From: Chaetoceros tenuissimus
Lineage: Eukaryota > Bacillariophyta > Thalassiosirophyceae > Chaetocerotales > Chaetocerotaceae
Direction: 5' to 3'
DNA: 64,000 bases
Assembly (NCBI GenBank): GCA_021927905.1
Contig: BLLK01000046.1
Coordinates: forward strand, 620,001-684,000
Positions within the stretch are counted from its first letter, which is position 1, and every line of letters begins with the position of its first letter. A program made the translations under genes and the position numbers. The notes beneath the pieces were generated by a model. It saw only the letters and a list, made by a program, of their open reading frames with translations. It was not told where the DNA came from and did no database searches. This document shows, piece after piece, positions 1 through 9,184 of this stretch.

Positions 1-1083
1 CACTTGCGTTTGATCCTAAACTTGCATTTCGACTAGTTTTTGGAGCTTCAGGCGCTTTATCTAAAGAATGACGACTACAAAAATCAGCCGCAAGTTCTGC
101 AAACGCCACAGGGGTTAGAGGATTTTCTTGTGTCCAGCCCTCCTTTTTGTACATAAGACGACCTGTTCTAGGATCAATAATTCCAATATGCGGGAATGCA
201 TTTACATTATATCTCTGACAATAGGTTCGGCCATCATCGGTTTGATCATCCTATGAATTACAATGGTAAAATGAGGCAAATGTAGAGGACACATCAAAAA
301 AGAAACATGACAAGGAATGACTGTTTTTGACCATATAATCTGTTGACTTACAGTTTGCCAAAAAATAAATCCTTCTCTGACAAGGTTTTCACATAGTTCA
401 TCTCTCCAAACGTCTCTATTCAAGGCATGACAAGCAAACTCCGAGTCACTCTGCAAATTGACCAATAGCCAACGTTTACTATCCTTTGCAAAATTTCGAG
501 CTCCTTGGAAGCCTCCAGCAGAATGGATCAAATGCAAAGGCGGAGAAAACATATCAGCCAACCTTGTGGCACGTCCTCTAGGAGCAGCAGCGGCAGTAGC
601 ATCTTCATCACCAGCTTGAGTCTCTGTATCCATATTTGCCGATCGATTTATCACATCTCTCAATGAACCCAAATTTTCATTCATATCTATGTTACTATCA
701 TCTGCAAAAGCACCCATCATGCGGTGAGGATTGAGCATCATACTGCCTCCCATGCCTCCCATCATTCGTGCATTGCCATAAAATGGATGATCCATCATAT
801 TTGCACCCATGGCAGTTGCAGCGCTATCATCGTAATCTAAAAGACGAAGACGCTGAGTTTGATCTGGTGCACGTACTTCTCCCGTTGAAGGATTGATGTG
901 TGAATCAGTTGTAGATCCAAATCCAGTAGAGCCTCCCCCGCCGCCACCTTGGTGTTCCAGGAACAGACTCACTGCAGTTTCTAGGTTACCGCCTGACATT
1001 TCAAGATAGGATCTGGCTTGATTTGCGTCGGAAGAGCCTGTGACGGCCATGAACTGTGATACGTCCTCGTCAGAAACTTCCAT
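1..1083 (-). CDS. UBA-UAS domain protein, UBX family (partial)
   Basis: Probable p97/Cdc48 adaptor of the UBXN7/Ubx5/PUX type that links ubiquitinated substrates to the segregase. The N-terminus (residues about 1-45, starting MEVSDEDVSQFMAVTGSSDA) is a UBA-like domain. A Gly run and a Met/Asn-rich linker follow. A UAS thioredoxin-like domain begins near LADMFSPPLHLI and runs through RWLLVNLQ, NRDVW and FIFWQT. I place an intron at 251-351 (donor GTAAGT, acceptor TAG) that joins FIFWQT to DDQTDDGRTYCQRYNV and FPHIGIIDPRTG, which completes the UAS fold. The expected C-terminal UBX domain lies beyond the window edge. The start is the ATG at 1083; the open frame continues upstream only through a GTG. 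A pyrimidine-rich stretch ending in AG just before the ATG may be a 5'-UTR intron acceptor. Family assignment is firm; the exact ortholog is not. Confidence 0.85.
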
Positions 1084-1828
1084 CTTGCCTAAATTAAAAA
1101 TAAATAATTGTAACACACAACAACAATGGAATAGGTGCTGGATAAAAGTTGCTTTGCTTTGGAAAATGAAGCAGGTTTGGATGGGACAGGAAGTTCAAAG
1201 TTGTTGAAAGAAGTGGACAGGGTGGGGACAAAAGAGGGGACCCAGTTAGCCAAAGGAAAGATTGAAATCATCTCTAGCCAAATTGAGAGAGAACTTAGCT
1301 ATTGACTGTTTCTACGGTACCTTTTTTATTTTTTTATTTCTCTGATGAATGAACAACTTTTTCTGCATCTCAACAAAATTATTTTTCATAATGACTAATT
1401 ATAAACGAGAATGTATGAACATGAGGAAGGAGGATCCGAGTCCAATACCTACAAAAATTGGTGTTTTTGTGCTACATAATGGACCAACTCTATTGTACCC
1501 CCTGGTACGTTGGCTGGTTGAGAAGGAGTAGGTACGTACTTTCAGTAAGTTTCCCATCAGGAACAGCATCGAATGAAATGGAAGGAGGGAATGTGCGAAG
1601 GAAGGAATGTTTGACAGCACATATGTATGTACGTACTTCAAGATCAGAAAAGTAGGAACATGCAGACATGCAGACCCCTGAATGTTGGGTCCGCACAATT
1701 TAAAAAAAAAAAATATGATTTCATTTGTACTGCAATTAATCATTAGAAACGTTTCCCAAAATTCTTCGTTGTAGTACTACACCACTTCAACTTCAATAAA
1801 TCATAGGTTGAACGATCATACAATCACC
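1084..1828. other. Intergenic, shared 5' region of two divergent genes
   Basis: About 745 bp between the divergent UBX-type gene and the Ser/Gln-rich gene. Small overlapping open frames on both strands look like chance. I see an A run near 1703-1713 and scattered GTACGT motifs, but no RNA gene. Confidence 0.5.
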
Positions 1829-2827
1829 ATGCAATTCAGGACACAGCACGATTCTCCCCAAGAAGCAGCTACAACAGCCAGTAACTCTTCCCTTTGTGAC
1901 CCCTCTACCATGGAACGTCGTATGTCTACAACTTCCTCGATAAGCTCTAACCAAGGTTTGATCAGCCATGATTCCAGCAACATCATGAACATGTACAATA
2001 GTGTTATTGATAACCATTTAAATGGTCAAAACCCTAACTTGAATCATGAAGCTGCAATCCAAACTTTGGCTGCTCTGAATGTTCAGCGTCAACAGTTACT
2101 CCTGCAACAAGAGTTGTTAAAAAATAATTCACAGCGTTCCTTAATAGAAAATCAGCAAATTTCCATAGCACCAACCCCAAGTTCAAGTAATCAAGAGATG
2201 ATGGCACCTACATATCATCAAAGAGATACTGTCTTTCAAGAACCTCAACAAAGTCAAACGATGCAGTCCTTAAGCGTCTATAATAACAATGGTACTACGC
2301 CTTTAACAAGTCTTAGTTATCACCCAGCATCTGCATTGAACTTACATACTATAAATCAAGATCATTCCAATGTATTTCAGACGACACATACTACACAGCC
2401 AAGCTATGAAAATTCCAGCGTTGACATTTCCAACTCCACTGAGATTGGAGCTACCATAGGACTCGACTTATTAAAACGCTCCTCTCCAATTAAAACAAAG
2501 AAAAGCAAACGCGTCACCGTAACATTCAACATTTGCAAAATTCTTCAAGTTTCAAAGTCGCGAAGAAAGTGTGTTTGGAAAAAGTTTGTTTATAAGATTC
2601 CTCCTAAACAGCTTACCTTCCTAATAAAGAAACATGCTATGGAAAGAATGCATGGGCTGCGCTATAGGGAAAGAAGTGTCTGTCCTGGGGTAATAGAGAC
2701 AAGCTACGAATTGCGCTCTAGAATAGGTACATCACGTAGAGTTCCAGTCAGATTCCACTGGAAGAAGAAAGTCACTCCTTATGAGGTTGCCAAAGTGATT
2801 GTTTCCAATCGTGACTACCATGGCTAA
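1829..2827 (+). CDS. Unknown Ser/Gln/Asn-rich protein with basic C-terminal block
   Basis: I do not recognise a family. The ATG at 1829 begins MQFRTQHDSPQEAA; the frame is open a little upstream but only through a TTG. Residues 1 to about 215 are low complexity, rich in Ser, Gln, Asn and Thr, with a Gln/Leu stretch (NVQRQQLLLQQELLKNN) that could be a short helix. The last 110 or so residues are different: strongly basic and apparently folded, starting at KRVTVTFNICKILQVSK and including RRKCVWKKFVYKIPPKQ and VPVRFHWKKKVTPYEVAKVI. A disordered Gln/Ser-rich arm plus a compact basic module suggests a nuclear or DNA-binding protein, but that is inference. About 332 residues, no intron seen. It converges with the GET1 gene. 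Confidence 0.65.
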   Translation: MQFRTQHDSPQEAATTASNSSLCDPSTMERRMSTTSSISSNQGLISHDSSNIMNMYNSVIDNHLNGQNPNLNHEAAIQTLAALNVQRQQLLLQQELLKNNSQRSLIENQQISIAPTPSSSNQEMMAPTYHQRDTVFQEPQQSQTMQSLSVYNNNGTTPLTSLSYHPASALNLHTINQDHSNVFQTTHTTQPSYENSSVDISNSTEIGATIGLDLLKRSSPIKTKKSKRVTVTFNICKILQVSKSRRKCVWKKFVYKIPPKQLTFLIKKHAMERMHGLRYRERSVCPGVIETSYELRSRIGTSRRVPVRFHWKKKVTPYEVAKVIVSNRDYHG

Positions 2828-2880
2828 TAGAAAATATTCACACTATTATATAAATATTGTTGAATTTAAATGTAAACATT

Positions 2881-2950
2881 ATGAAATGAATTGATGCAAG
2901 GTTTTACTCTTTTTCAAATTACACAATGAACTGATGCAAGGTCTTACAAA
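2881..2950 (+). repeat. Two-copy direct repeat in a 3' spacer
   Basis: A near-identical motif, ATGAA(T/C)TGATGCAAGGT followed by (T/C)TTAC, occurs twice about 47 bp apart in the spacer between the convergent Ser/Gln-rich and GET1 genes. It may lie in the 3'-UTR of the upstream gene. No function is evident. Confidence 0.5.
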
Positions 2951-3121
2951 AAGTTCTACAATACTACACTCTCTTAAAGTCTATATTTTTTCTTTCTGTC
3001 CTTCCATACCTTCAAGAAATTATAGAACTAAAAAATCGATCTCATTTACAGATAGCTAAAAATGTATTTATAAAGTTGCAACAGGACATTACTGAATGAG
3101 AAAATCAGATATGTGAACAAT

Positions 3122-3754
3122 CTATCGGAAAGCCAAGGCTGCAAAGCATTCATAGACTTTTCCAATCAAAACCTGTGCGCTCCAATACACACTCAAAGCA
3201 CCAACAGAACTGGCTTTATTCGTCAATCCAAATCTTGCAATCTTCATACCAATACCGACGTAACTCAAAGGAAACATGACTCCCTTCCAAAACGCAGCCG
3301 CGTGTTCTGCATGATCATCACTCTGTAGGCTTCCCGAAAGCCCAAGTTCTGAAGCTTTCAATCCATCAATCTCCATGATTGGAATACCATAGTACACAAT
3401 GAAAATAATCGCATTCAAACCCATCATGACATATTTCATAATCTTTTCAAACTCCTTGGTCTTTTTACTTCTGTCAACTTCATATCCGCTCAACTCCTTT
3501 TCACAAGCTAGTACCATTCTTTCAAGCTTGGATGTTTCAACAAAAGCCGATGGTCCCAATGCCCTCTTTTTATTAGTTTGATAACGTAATAGACGAAGCT
3601 TTTCACGTAGGCTCTTTTCCGCAGAGGAAAGACTTTGTACTTTATGTGTGATGAGGCGGTGGATCAATTCTGTGACTGAACCTAGGGCAAGGAGAAGTAG
3701 AATGTCTGAAGGACGGATGCTTGAGATTGGGATTTCTGCGTGTGGAATGACCAT
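3122..3754 (-). CDS. GET1: GET1/WRB-like tail-anchored protein insertion receptor subunit
   Basis: Likely the ER-membrane receptor subunit (Get1 in yeast, WRB in animals) that takes tail-anchored proteins from the GET3/TRC40 ATPase. The 210-residue length and layout match the family. There is a hydrophobic segment at about 17-35 (SDILLLLALGSVTELIH), then a cytosolic coiled coil at about 40-105 with heptad-like Leu and Lys/Glu (AEKSLREKLRLLRYQTNKKR, SKLERMVLACEKELSG). A second membrane segment lies near 108-127 (MGLNAIIFIVYYGIPIM) and a third near 183-205 (SVYWSAQVLIGKVYECFAAL). Single exon, ATG start. It is divergent from the NSE4-like gene. The call rests on topology and coiled-coil pattern, since primary sequence in this family is weakly conserved. 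Confidence 0.72.
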   Translation of the reverse strand: MVIPHAEIPISSIRPSDILLLLALGSVTELIHRLITHKVQSLSSAEKSLREKLRLLRYQTNKKRALGPSAFVETSKLERMVLACEKELSGYEVDRSKKTKEFEKIMKYVMMGLNAIIFIVYYGIPIMEIDGLKASELGLSGSLQSDDHAEHAAAFWKGVMFPLSYVGIGMKIARFGLTNKASSVGALSVYWSAQVLIGKVYECFAALAFR

Positions 3755-4244
3755 TGTAACAAATAGCGAAATAAATAATGTAGAAACTTGCTCTGTTTGG
3801 ACTGATTAGAGTTGTAAATGTCTTGAAGAGGGTAAACTCGGTTACCTATTCTATTATTGCATTCACTTAGATTCTTTACATTTTTCAAGGAAATTCACTT
3901 GAACTTGGTTCGCCGAAAGAGAGAGAGGAGAGAGGACAGCCTCAGATTCTGGAAGTTAGAGTGTCTATAAACCAATATCCCTGACGATTTAGGACGCGCC
4001 ACTTTTTGGGAATGAAGCGGCGGGATGAATTTTTCAGGCTCACTTTTCCTCTTTCCGTTTGTAGTGTACTGTGTTTTGTTCCCTTGCTTGGTTTCGTTCA
4101 AAGAATTTATGGCGGCCTCCTGTTGATGAAAACATGTTGGCAGCAAACTATGCATACTCGGTACATAAATGAATACATCTCTCCTTTCAAAGCAAGAGAC
4201 ATACCCATACACTAAGCAACTAATCATAGCCAACACTCTTTACA
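3755..4244. other. Intergenic, shared promoter region
   Basis: 490 bp between the divergent GET1-like and NSE4-like genes. Open frames here are short and overlap on both strands without protein-like composition. No RNA gene or repeat seen. Confidence 0.5.
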
Positions 4245-5357
4245 ATGCCGCGTTCTAGAGAAGCAGAAGGCGAGCCTCGCCGCAAATCTAAAAGGATGAA
4301 AGTCATGTCTGACTCTGGCCAAACCGAAGCAGAACGCCGTGAATTACGAATCAAACAGAGGGCACTCAAGGCCAAAATCATAGATGAGCGATCTGAACTA
4401 TCAGAACAAATTGCAGATGTAAACTCTGGTAAATTTCAAGATACTAGAAATGAAAATAACAAACTGTACGAGAACGTGAACTATACCCGTGAGTCGGTTC
4501 TTGATTCCGAAAACATTGAACTGCTTGCTAGCAGAGCAGCTAGACAGGCGGATAAACTTATCGAGACTCCTAGATACGATGTTACCAAGCTTGTTTCGAA
4601 ATTGAAAACTAAATGCTCGGAGGATGGAGTCTACTTCAACTGGAGACTCTTTGGTCGTGAGGTAGGAAGTATGTTCAATTCTACTCCTTCTCATGTTTCC
4701 TTTATGAATGGACCTTTGGATGCAGAATATGAAGCCAAGCAAAGAAAAAAGGCAGAGAGACGCAAGAGAACTAATGTTGATGATGTCGAAGAAAAAGAAG
4801 TCGGAACTGTGCAACAGAAAAAGAGGAGCAAGGATCAAGATAAGCTTTCTGCTGCTGAACGAAATGTCGATCAAATGAAGAAACTCGTTGAAATACATTC
4901 CGCTGAAAATAATAACTTACATGTAGAAGAAGCAGAGAAAGAATTCAATAAGCCACACACTGAATGGACAAAGGAGGAAAGAAGAGCATTCATCAAAAAG
5001 TATCCTGATCCGGACCAAGTAGATGCCGTGCCATTTTTATTCAACCCAAACAGCTTCACACAGACTGTTGAAAACATTTTCAGTTTGAGTTTTCTTGTCA
5101 AGAATGGAGATGCTAAAGTGCAAGTGAAGAAACCAGAACAGTGTGTTTCAGAGAGCGAGAAGCCAGGCCTTTATATCAAACATTTCGATGCCAAGAAAGA
5201 GGAGAAAAGATCAAAGCAAAGACAAAAGCGACAGGCAATCGTATCTCTTTCCATGGCGGATTGGAAAGCTCTCGTCAATGCACATCAGGTGAAGGAAAGT
5301 GTTGTTCCTCATCGTGCCAAGTCCAAGTATATTAAGCAAAGTCAAGATGAAGACTAG
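4245..5357 (+). CDS. NSE4: Non-SMC element 4 (SMC5/6 complex kleisin)
   Basis: Kleisin subunit that bridges the SMC5 and SMC6 heads, with a role in DNA repair and chromosome maintenance in the nucleus. The diagnostic C-terminal block near residue 265 reads FNPNSFTQTVENIF followed by SLSFLVKNGDAKV, the Nse4/EID C-terminal signature. The N-terminal kleisin half (about 45-150) includes ALKAKIIDERSELSEQI and a segment from LLASRAARQADKLIE to VYFNWRLFGREVG, as expected for the SMC5-neck-binding domain. The middle is a charged Lys/Glu linker and the tail is basic. 370 residues, within the family range; single exon with ATG start. Neighbours are unrelated. Confidence 0.92.
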   Translation: MPRSREAEGEPRRKSKRMKVMSDSGQTEAERRELRIKQRALKAKIIDERSELSEQIADVNSGKFQDTRNENNKLYENVNYTRESVLDSENIELLASRAARQADKLIETPRYDVTKLVSKLKTKCSEDGVYFNWRLFGREVGSMFNSTPSHVSFMNGPLDAEYEAKQRKKAERRKRTNVDDVEEKEVGTVQQKKRSKDQDKLSAAERNVDQMKKLVEIHSAENNNLHVEEAEKEFNKPHTEWTKEERRAFIKKYPDPDQVDAVPFLFNPNSFTQTVENIFSLSFLVKNGDAKVQVKKPEQCVSESEKPGLYIKHFDAKKEEKRSKQRQKRQAIVSLSMADWKALVNAHQVKESVVPHRAKSKYIKQSQDED

Positions 5358-5598
5358 ATTTGCCCTGGCATTTTTTCATTTTTCTTTCTGTTCAAGTATT
5401 GCCTGAACTATGATTTCTTGAAGAAGCTATAGTTGGGTCTTCAGCTTTTCGCCAGGCGCGATATAGACGAGTTGTATATGGGATACTCTGTCTTGTCTTT
5501 GTAATAATGCGTCAACCTATGATCAACTATGATACGGTAACATTTTATGATATAATATAAAAATAATTTACAATACAATATCTGGCCATAATGCGTGT

Positions 5599-5985
5599 TT
5601 AAAATCCACCTTTTAAGATGGGAGTCGAAACTGCAATTCTCATTTTCCTCAATGAAGAATCTACTCCAAGAGTTGAAACTGACCATTCATCACATTCATT
5701 TTCTCGTACATATATGGCTTGAGGAATCTTTGTTTGCTTTGTGGTCGGTTTGCATTTCTTGGAACCAGTGCATTTTGATGATTTTTCTTTGGTTTTGCCT
5801 TGATGAGCATCTTTAGACGTCTGAAGCCATTCTCCTGATGCTAAACTGCCATGAAGGTGAGGAGACTCATGATGTCCAACTAAAACTTCTTGATCAATTA
5901 CAGAAGAAACTGCTTGGATATGATGAAAATTAATTACGACCATTGTAGTCTGCTCGTGAAGTTGGAAAATAAAAAGAATGAGCAT
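5599..5985 (-). CDS. Small hypothetical protein (doubtful)
   Basis: An open frame of 128 residues with an ATG and no recognisable family. Upstream residues are mixed, with a Lys/Ser/Thr-rich middle (GKTKEKSSKCTGSKKCKPTT). The C-terminus (DEWSVSTLGVDSSLRKMRIA) has more protein-like composition. A second in-frame ATG lies 14 codons in (MVVINFHHIQ). No intron signals were needed. It converges with the NSE4-like gene, leaving about 240 bp between stops. It could be a real small gene or a chance frame. Confidence 0.35.
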   Translation of the reverse strand: MLILFIFQLHEQTTMVVINFHHIQAVSSVIDQEVLVGHHESPHLHGSLASGEWLQTSKDAHQGKTKEKSSKCTGSKKCKPTTKQTKIPQAIYVRENECDEWSVSTLGVDSSLRKMRIAVSTPILKGGF

Positions 5986-6853
5986 TTGGGAACTCAGGAA
6001 ATGATAACTACGTTTTGTTTCAACTCTTTTGCTTCGTGATCTTTCTAGTTTCTTTATATCACTAACCTTTTCTCAATAATCGTACACTTATCCTATGATA
6101 ATTCTGAACTACCCTATGAAAATAAATTGTGTTCAGGTAGTGCGTTGCACTGTCGTCCTTTGAGAAGAAGGGCAACAAGTCAGGTTGAAATCGGTTTGTT
6201 TGTTTTTTCTTATCGAAACTAAAAGTAAATGATAGTACATAGTAGGTTCACCCTATTTTGTAAGAAGTAAAGAGGTACAGCACTGTGTTAGAATGTCTGT
6301 ACAATAGAAGAATGGTCCTAGGTAGAGTGTCTACTTTACTTGCAGACAGTCTGACCTTCTATCCGTCAATCATGTCAAGTAGGTAGTTACTAATTGTGAG
6401 AATGAACGAATCATCTTCACCCATTTAGAGTCAACAGTTAGTAGTGCGACGCGAACAATAGAACGGAGCGAAGAATCATTTCACCCCGTTGGGGTCATCT
6501 GTTAGTAGTGTGACACGAACGAACGCACGAACGGAAAAATAAACGGGGTAAGGAATCGGTTCCCTGACAAACCGATAATAATCTTTTTTGTTTTCCACAT
6601 CAATTCCGATGATAATTGTGATACACTAGTAGAAGAGTGGGTTTTGCTCGTACCATCATACCGTACTTACAAAAACTTGTCGTGGTTTGTCTTTTTACGA
6701 TTTTATTAGCTCATTCTTATATAAAGTGTAAATCATCGCCAAAACAAACTTTTCAGTTTCAGTTGCAAATCGATCGATGATTAGGAGGAAAAGTAACTGT
6801 GATTACTAAACAAACATATTCATAAAGTGATAGCAAAACATATTCTTATCATC
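5986..6853. other. Long intergenic region with a diverged two-copy repeat
   Basis: About 870 bp, AT-rich, upstream of the ankyrin/coiled-coil gene. No convincing coding frame. The only structure seen is a roughly 61-bp repeat listed separately at 6417-6543. Confidence 0.5.
6417..6543 (+). repeat. Diverged tandem duplication, unit about 61 bp
   Basis: Copy one (about 6417-6478) and copy two (about 6479-6543) share TTCACCC, then GTTAGTAGTG, a CGACGCGAAC/TGACACGAAC block, and an ACGGA motif. The second copy continues into AT-rich sequence. It sits 310-440 bp upstream of the next start codon, so a promoter role is possible but unproven. Confidence 0.5.
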
Positions 6854-8956
6854 ATGATCGACGCTGAAACTCTGCGGTATTATTGTGAGAATCAGAGATG
6901 GGAGGTGATCCTTAACCATCTAATCTCTTCTGATGTCTCTGCTGATGAAAAGAAAATAAACTTGATGGGTCCAGAAAAATCAGCGAGCTGTCTGCATTTG
7001 GCTTGTGGAGGGCTATGTGGAAATAAGTTCGCTCCACTAGATGTTATTCATTTGATGCTCAAGATTGGTGGCAAAGACTTGGTCTTGAAATCAAAGAGTA
7101 ATGGCGATACTGTCCTTCACTCTGTTGTCCTACAATATTGTGTACATTCTGGATCCAAAAGATTCGCTGATATGATGCACTTGTTAGTGAAATTTGGAGG
7201 AAAGGACCTGATCAAAGTCAGAAATAACCAAGGATATACTGCCCTAAATTTCGCATGTACCGACACAAGCTATGCAGGGACCTCATCAAGCTCTAGCACA
7301 TGTATCGACTTCTTGTTGAAGCATGCAGGACCAGATCTCATTGTCCGCGATGGACAAGATGCTTTCAGACGCCTATTTGAAAATAGTAATGTTCCCAAGC
7401 ACAAGGCTGAGAACTTGAAAATCTTTTTCAACCATGCCATGAGTAGTATAGAAAAAACTTCTTTGGCCAATGGACTCCTACACCGAGACATCAAAGAATT
7501 GAAGAACGAGAATAATAAAATGAATGATCTTCTATCTGAGAAAAATAATGAGATCGACGTTTTATGTAACGAGTTGAGAGATCGAGAAGATTATATCTTA
7601 GATCTAGAGAACTCCATAGGAGAGCAAGAGGATGGTAAAACCTCCCTTAAGAACAAAATGTGCAACATGGAAGCTCAGCTTAAGGAACTTCAAATGGAAA
7701 TACAAAGACGCGATGCTGACTACAAAGATCTACAGTCTGTGTTAAAGGATAAAGAAGAGTCCTTCTCGAAGAAGATTCAATCTTTGAACAAAGACTTTGA
7801 GGCAGAAAAGTCACGGTATGAAGCTGGCCTCTATCAGTTTCGTTTGGGTTTTATCCAATCTCTGGAAGAGAAAAACAAAGAAATCGTGAAGATTACTCAG
7901 GAATTGGAAGAAAAGTACGACGATATTGATATTGAAATGCAACTAAGCAATGAAGAATGTTTTGATGCTTTGGCAGATAATGAAAAACTTGAGAAATCAG
8001 TCAACATTTTGAGAGAGGAGTTGGGAAAACAAGACAATACTAAAAAAGAGAATGAAATACTTCAACATTCTTTGGGAAATCATTACAAGGAAATTGCAAA
8101 GTTGAAGTGTGTTCTTGGCAATAATAGTCTTCTACAGGAAAGAGTGATTAATGAGAACAAGACACTCAAAATATCCTATATGGAATTAGGAATGAGCTTC
8201 AAAAAAGAGGTTGCAAATCTTCGTAGCGAAATAGACAGCTTGAGGGATGACCTCAATTCTTCTGAGGAACAAAAAGAAAATTTGAAAGCATCATTGAGCA
8301 ATTCAAATAGTCATGTGTCATCACTAAAGGCGAAAATCGAAGTTTATGAGCACGATCTAAACGTTGTTACCAATAGCAAAAATCGTCTGAAAATTGCATT
8401 GAGAGATGCTCAAAACACTATCTCACAGCTAGAGCATGACATTGAAGATTACAAGCACGAAAAAGAAATTGTCAAGATAGGCAATAGGAAACTCAAGGTA
8501 TGCTTAGAGGAGAAGAGTGATCAGGTTGAAAAACTAGTTGATGAAATGGAAGAGTGCATGAAAGACTACGACGACCTTTACAAAGACTTTATGAAGGTAA
8601 AGAAAGAGCTTGAGCGCGAGAGAGATCAACAACCTCTAATCGAAACAATCCGAAATCTCGCCATCAGTAAGTCCGAGGAGGATTTTGATATGCTTTTTCA
8701 ATCGCATGTAGATTCAATTAAAAAAATGGAAAAAGCTGACAAGAAAGAAAGCGCACCAGTCCAATTGAATGAAGAAGACGAAAACGAACAGATGGTAGTT
8801 TCACCAAATAAAGAGAATAAGAAGAAACTTTCCATCGATGTAAAGGAGGACGTGCATTCGGATATTGACGGAAATGGACATATGAATGATACGCATAGAC
8901 TAGCAAGTCCAATCACTAGTCCACTTGCATCCAATCAAAGAATGATGAATCTTTAG
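6854..8956 (+). CDS. Ankyrin-repeat plus long coiled-coil protein
   Basis: About 700 residues. The ATG at 6854 (MIDAETLRYYCENQRWEVIL) is chosen because the frame upstream opens only with a GTG. Residues about 10-190 hold degenerate ankyrin repeats: SASCLHLACGGLCG, NGDTVLHSVVLQYC and QGYTALNFACTDTS, each the 'TxLHxA' half of a repeat. From about 210 to 620 the protein is a near-continuous coiled coil rich in Glu, Lys, Leu and Asn (NENNKMNDLLSEKNNEIDVL, LRSEIDSLRDDLNSSEEQKE). The last 80 or so residues are acidic and probably disordered. This layout suggests a scaffold or cytoskeletal adaptor. No precise ortholog recognised. Confidence 0.8.
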   Translation: MIDAETLRYYCENQRWEVILNHLISSDVSADEKKINLMGPEKSASCLHLACGGLCGNKFAPLDVIHLMLKIGGKDLVLKSKSNGDTVLHSVVLQYCVHSGSKRFADMMHLLVKFGGKDLIKVRNNQGYTALNFACTDTSYAGTSSSSSTCIDFLLKHAGPDLIVRDGQDAFRRLFENSNVPKHKAENLKIFFNHAMSSIEKTSLANGLLHRDIKELKNENNKMNDLLSEKNNEIDVLCNELRDREDYILDLENSIGEQEDGKTSLKNKMCNMEAQLKELQMEIQRRDADYKDLQSVLKDKEESFSKKIQSLNKDFEAEKSRYEAGLYQFRLGFIQSLEEKNKEIVKITQELEEKYDDIDIEMQLSNEECFDALADNEKLEKSVNILREELGKQDNTKKENEILQHSLGNHYKEIAKLKCVLGNNSLLQERVINENKTLKISYMELGMSFKKEVANLRSEIDSLRDDLNSSEEQKENLKASLSNSNSHVSSLKAKIEVYEHDLNVVTNSKNRLKIALRDAQNTISQLEHDIEDYKHEKEIVKIGNRKLKVCLEEKSDQVEKLVDEMEECMKDYDDLYKDFMKVKKELERERDQQPLIETIRNLAISKSEEDFDMLFQSHVDSIKKMEKADKKESAPVQLNEEDENEQMVVSPNKENKKKLSIDVKEDVHSDIDGNGHMNDTHRLASPITSPLASNQRMMNL

Positions 8957-9184
8957 AACCAACAAAAGAAATCGTTGTAAAATATTTTAGGAAAAACTAT
9001 TACTTTATGATGTAGCCTACTGTAATACATAATGACTCACAGAGTTATGATGCATGACATTTATATTCCAATCCTAACAAATTTTTTAGATGTTTTCTCT
9101 AACTTTCATACACATGAAGTAATCTTGACCTAATTATGCTGATGCTTAGCATTTTCATTTGTACATGATATATTTTTAGCATGT

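Noticed and set aside
1349-1743. Several short overlapping frames on both strands upstream of the Ser/Gln-rich gene
   Set aside because: No domain, no codon pattern, and mutual overlap; they read as chance frames in intergenic DNA.
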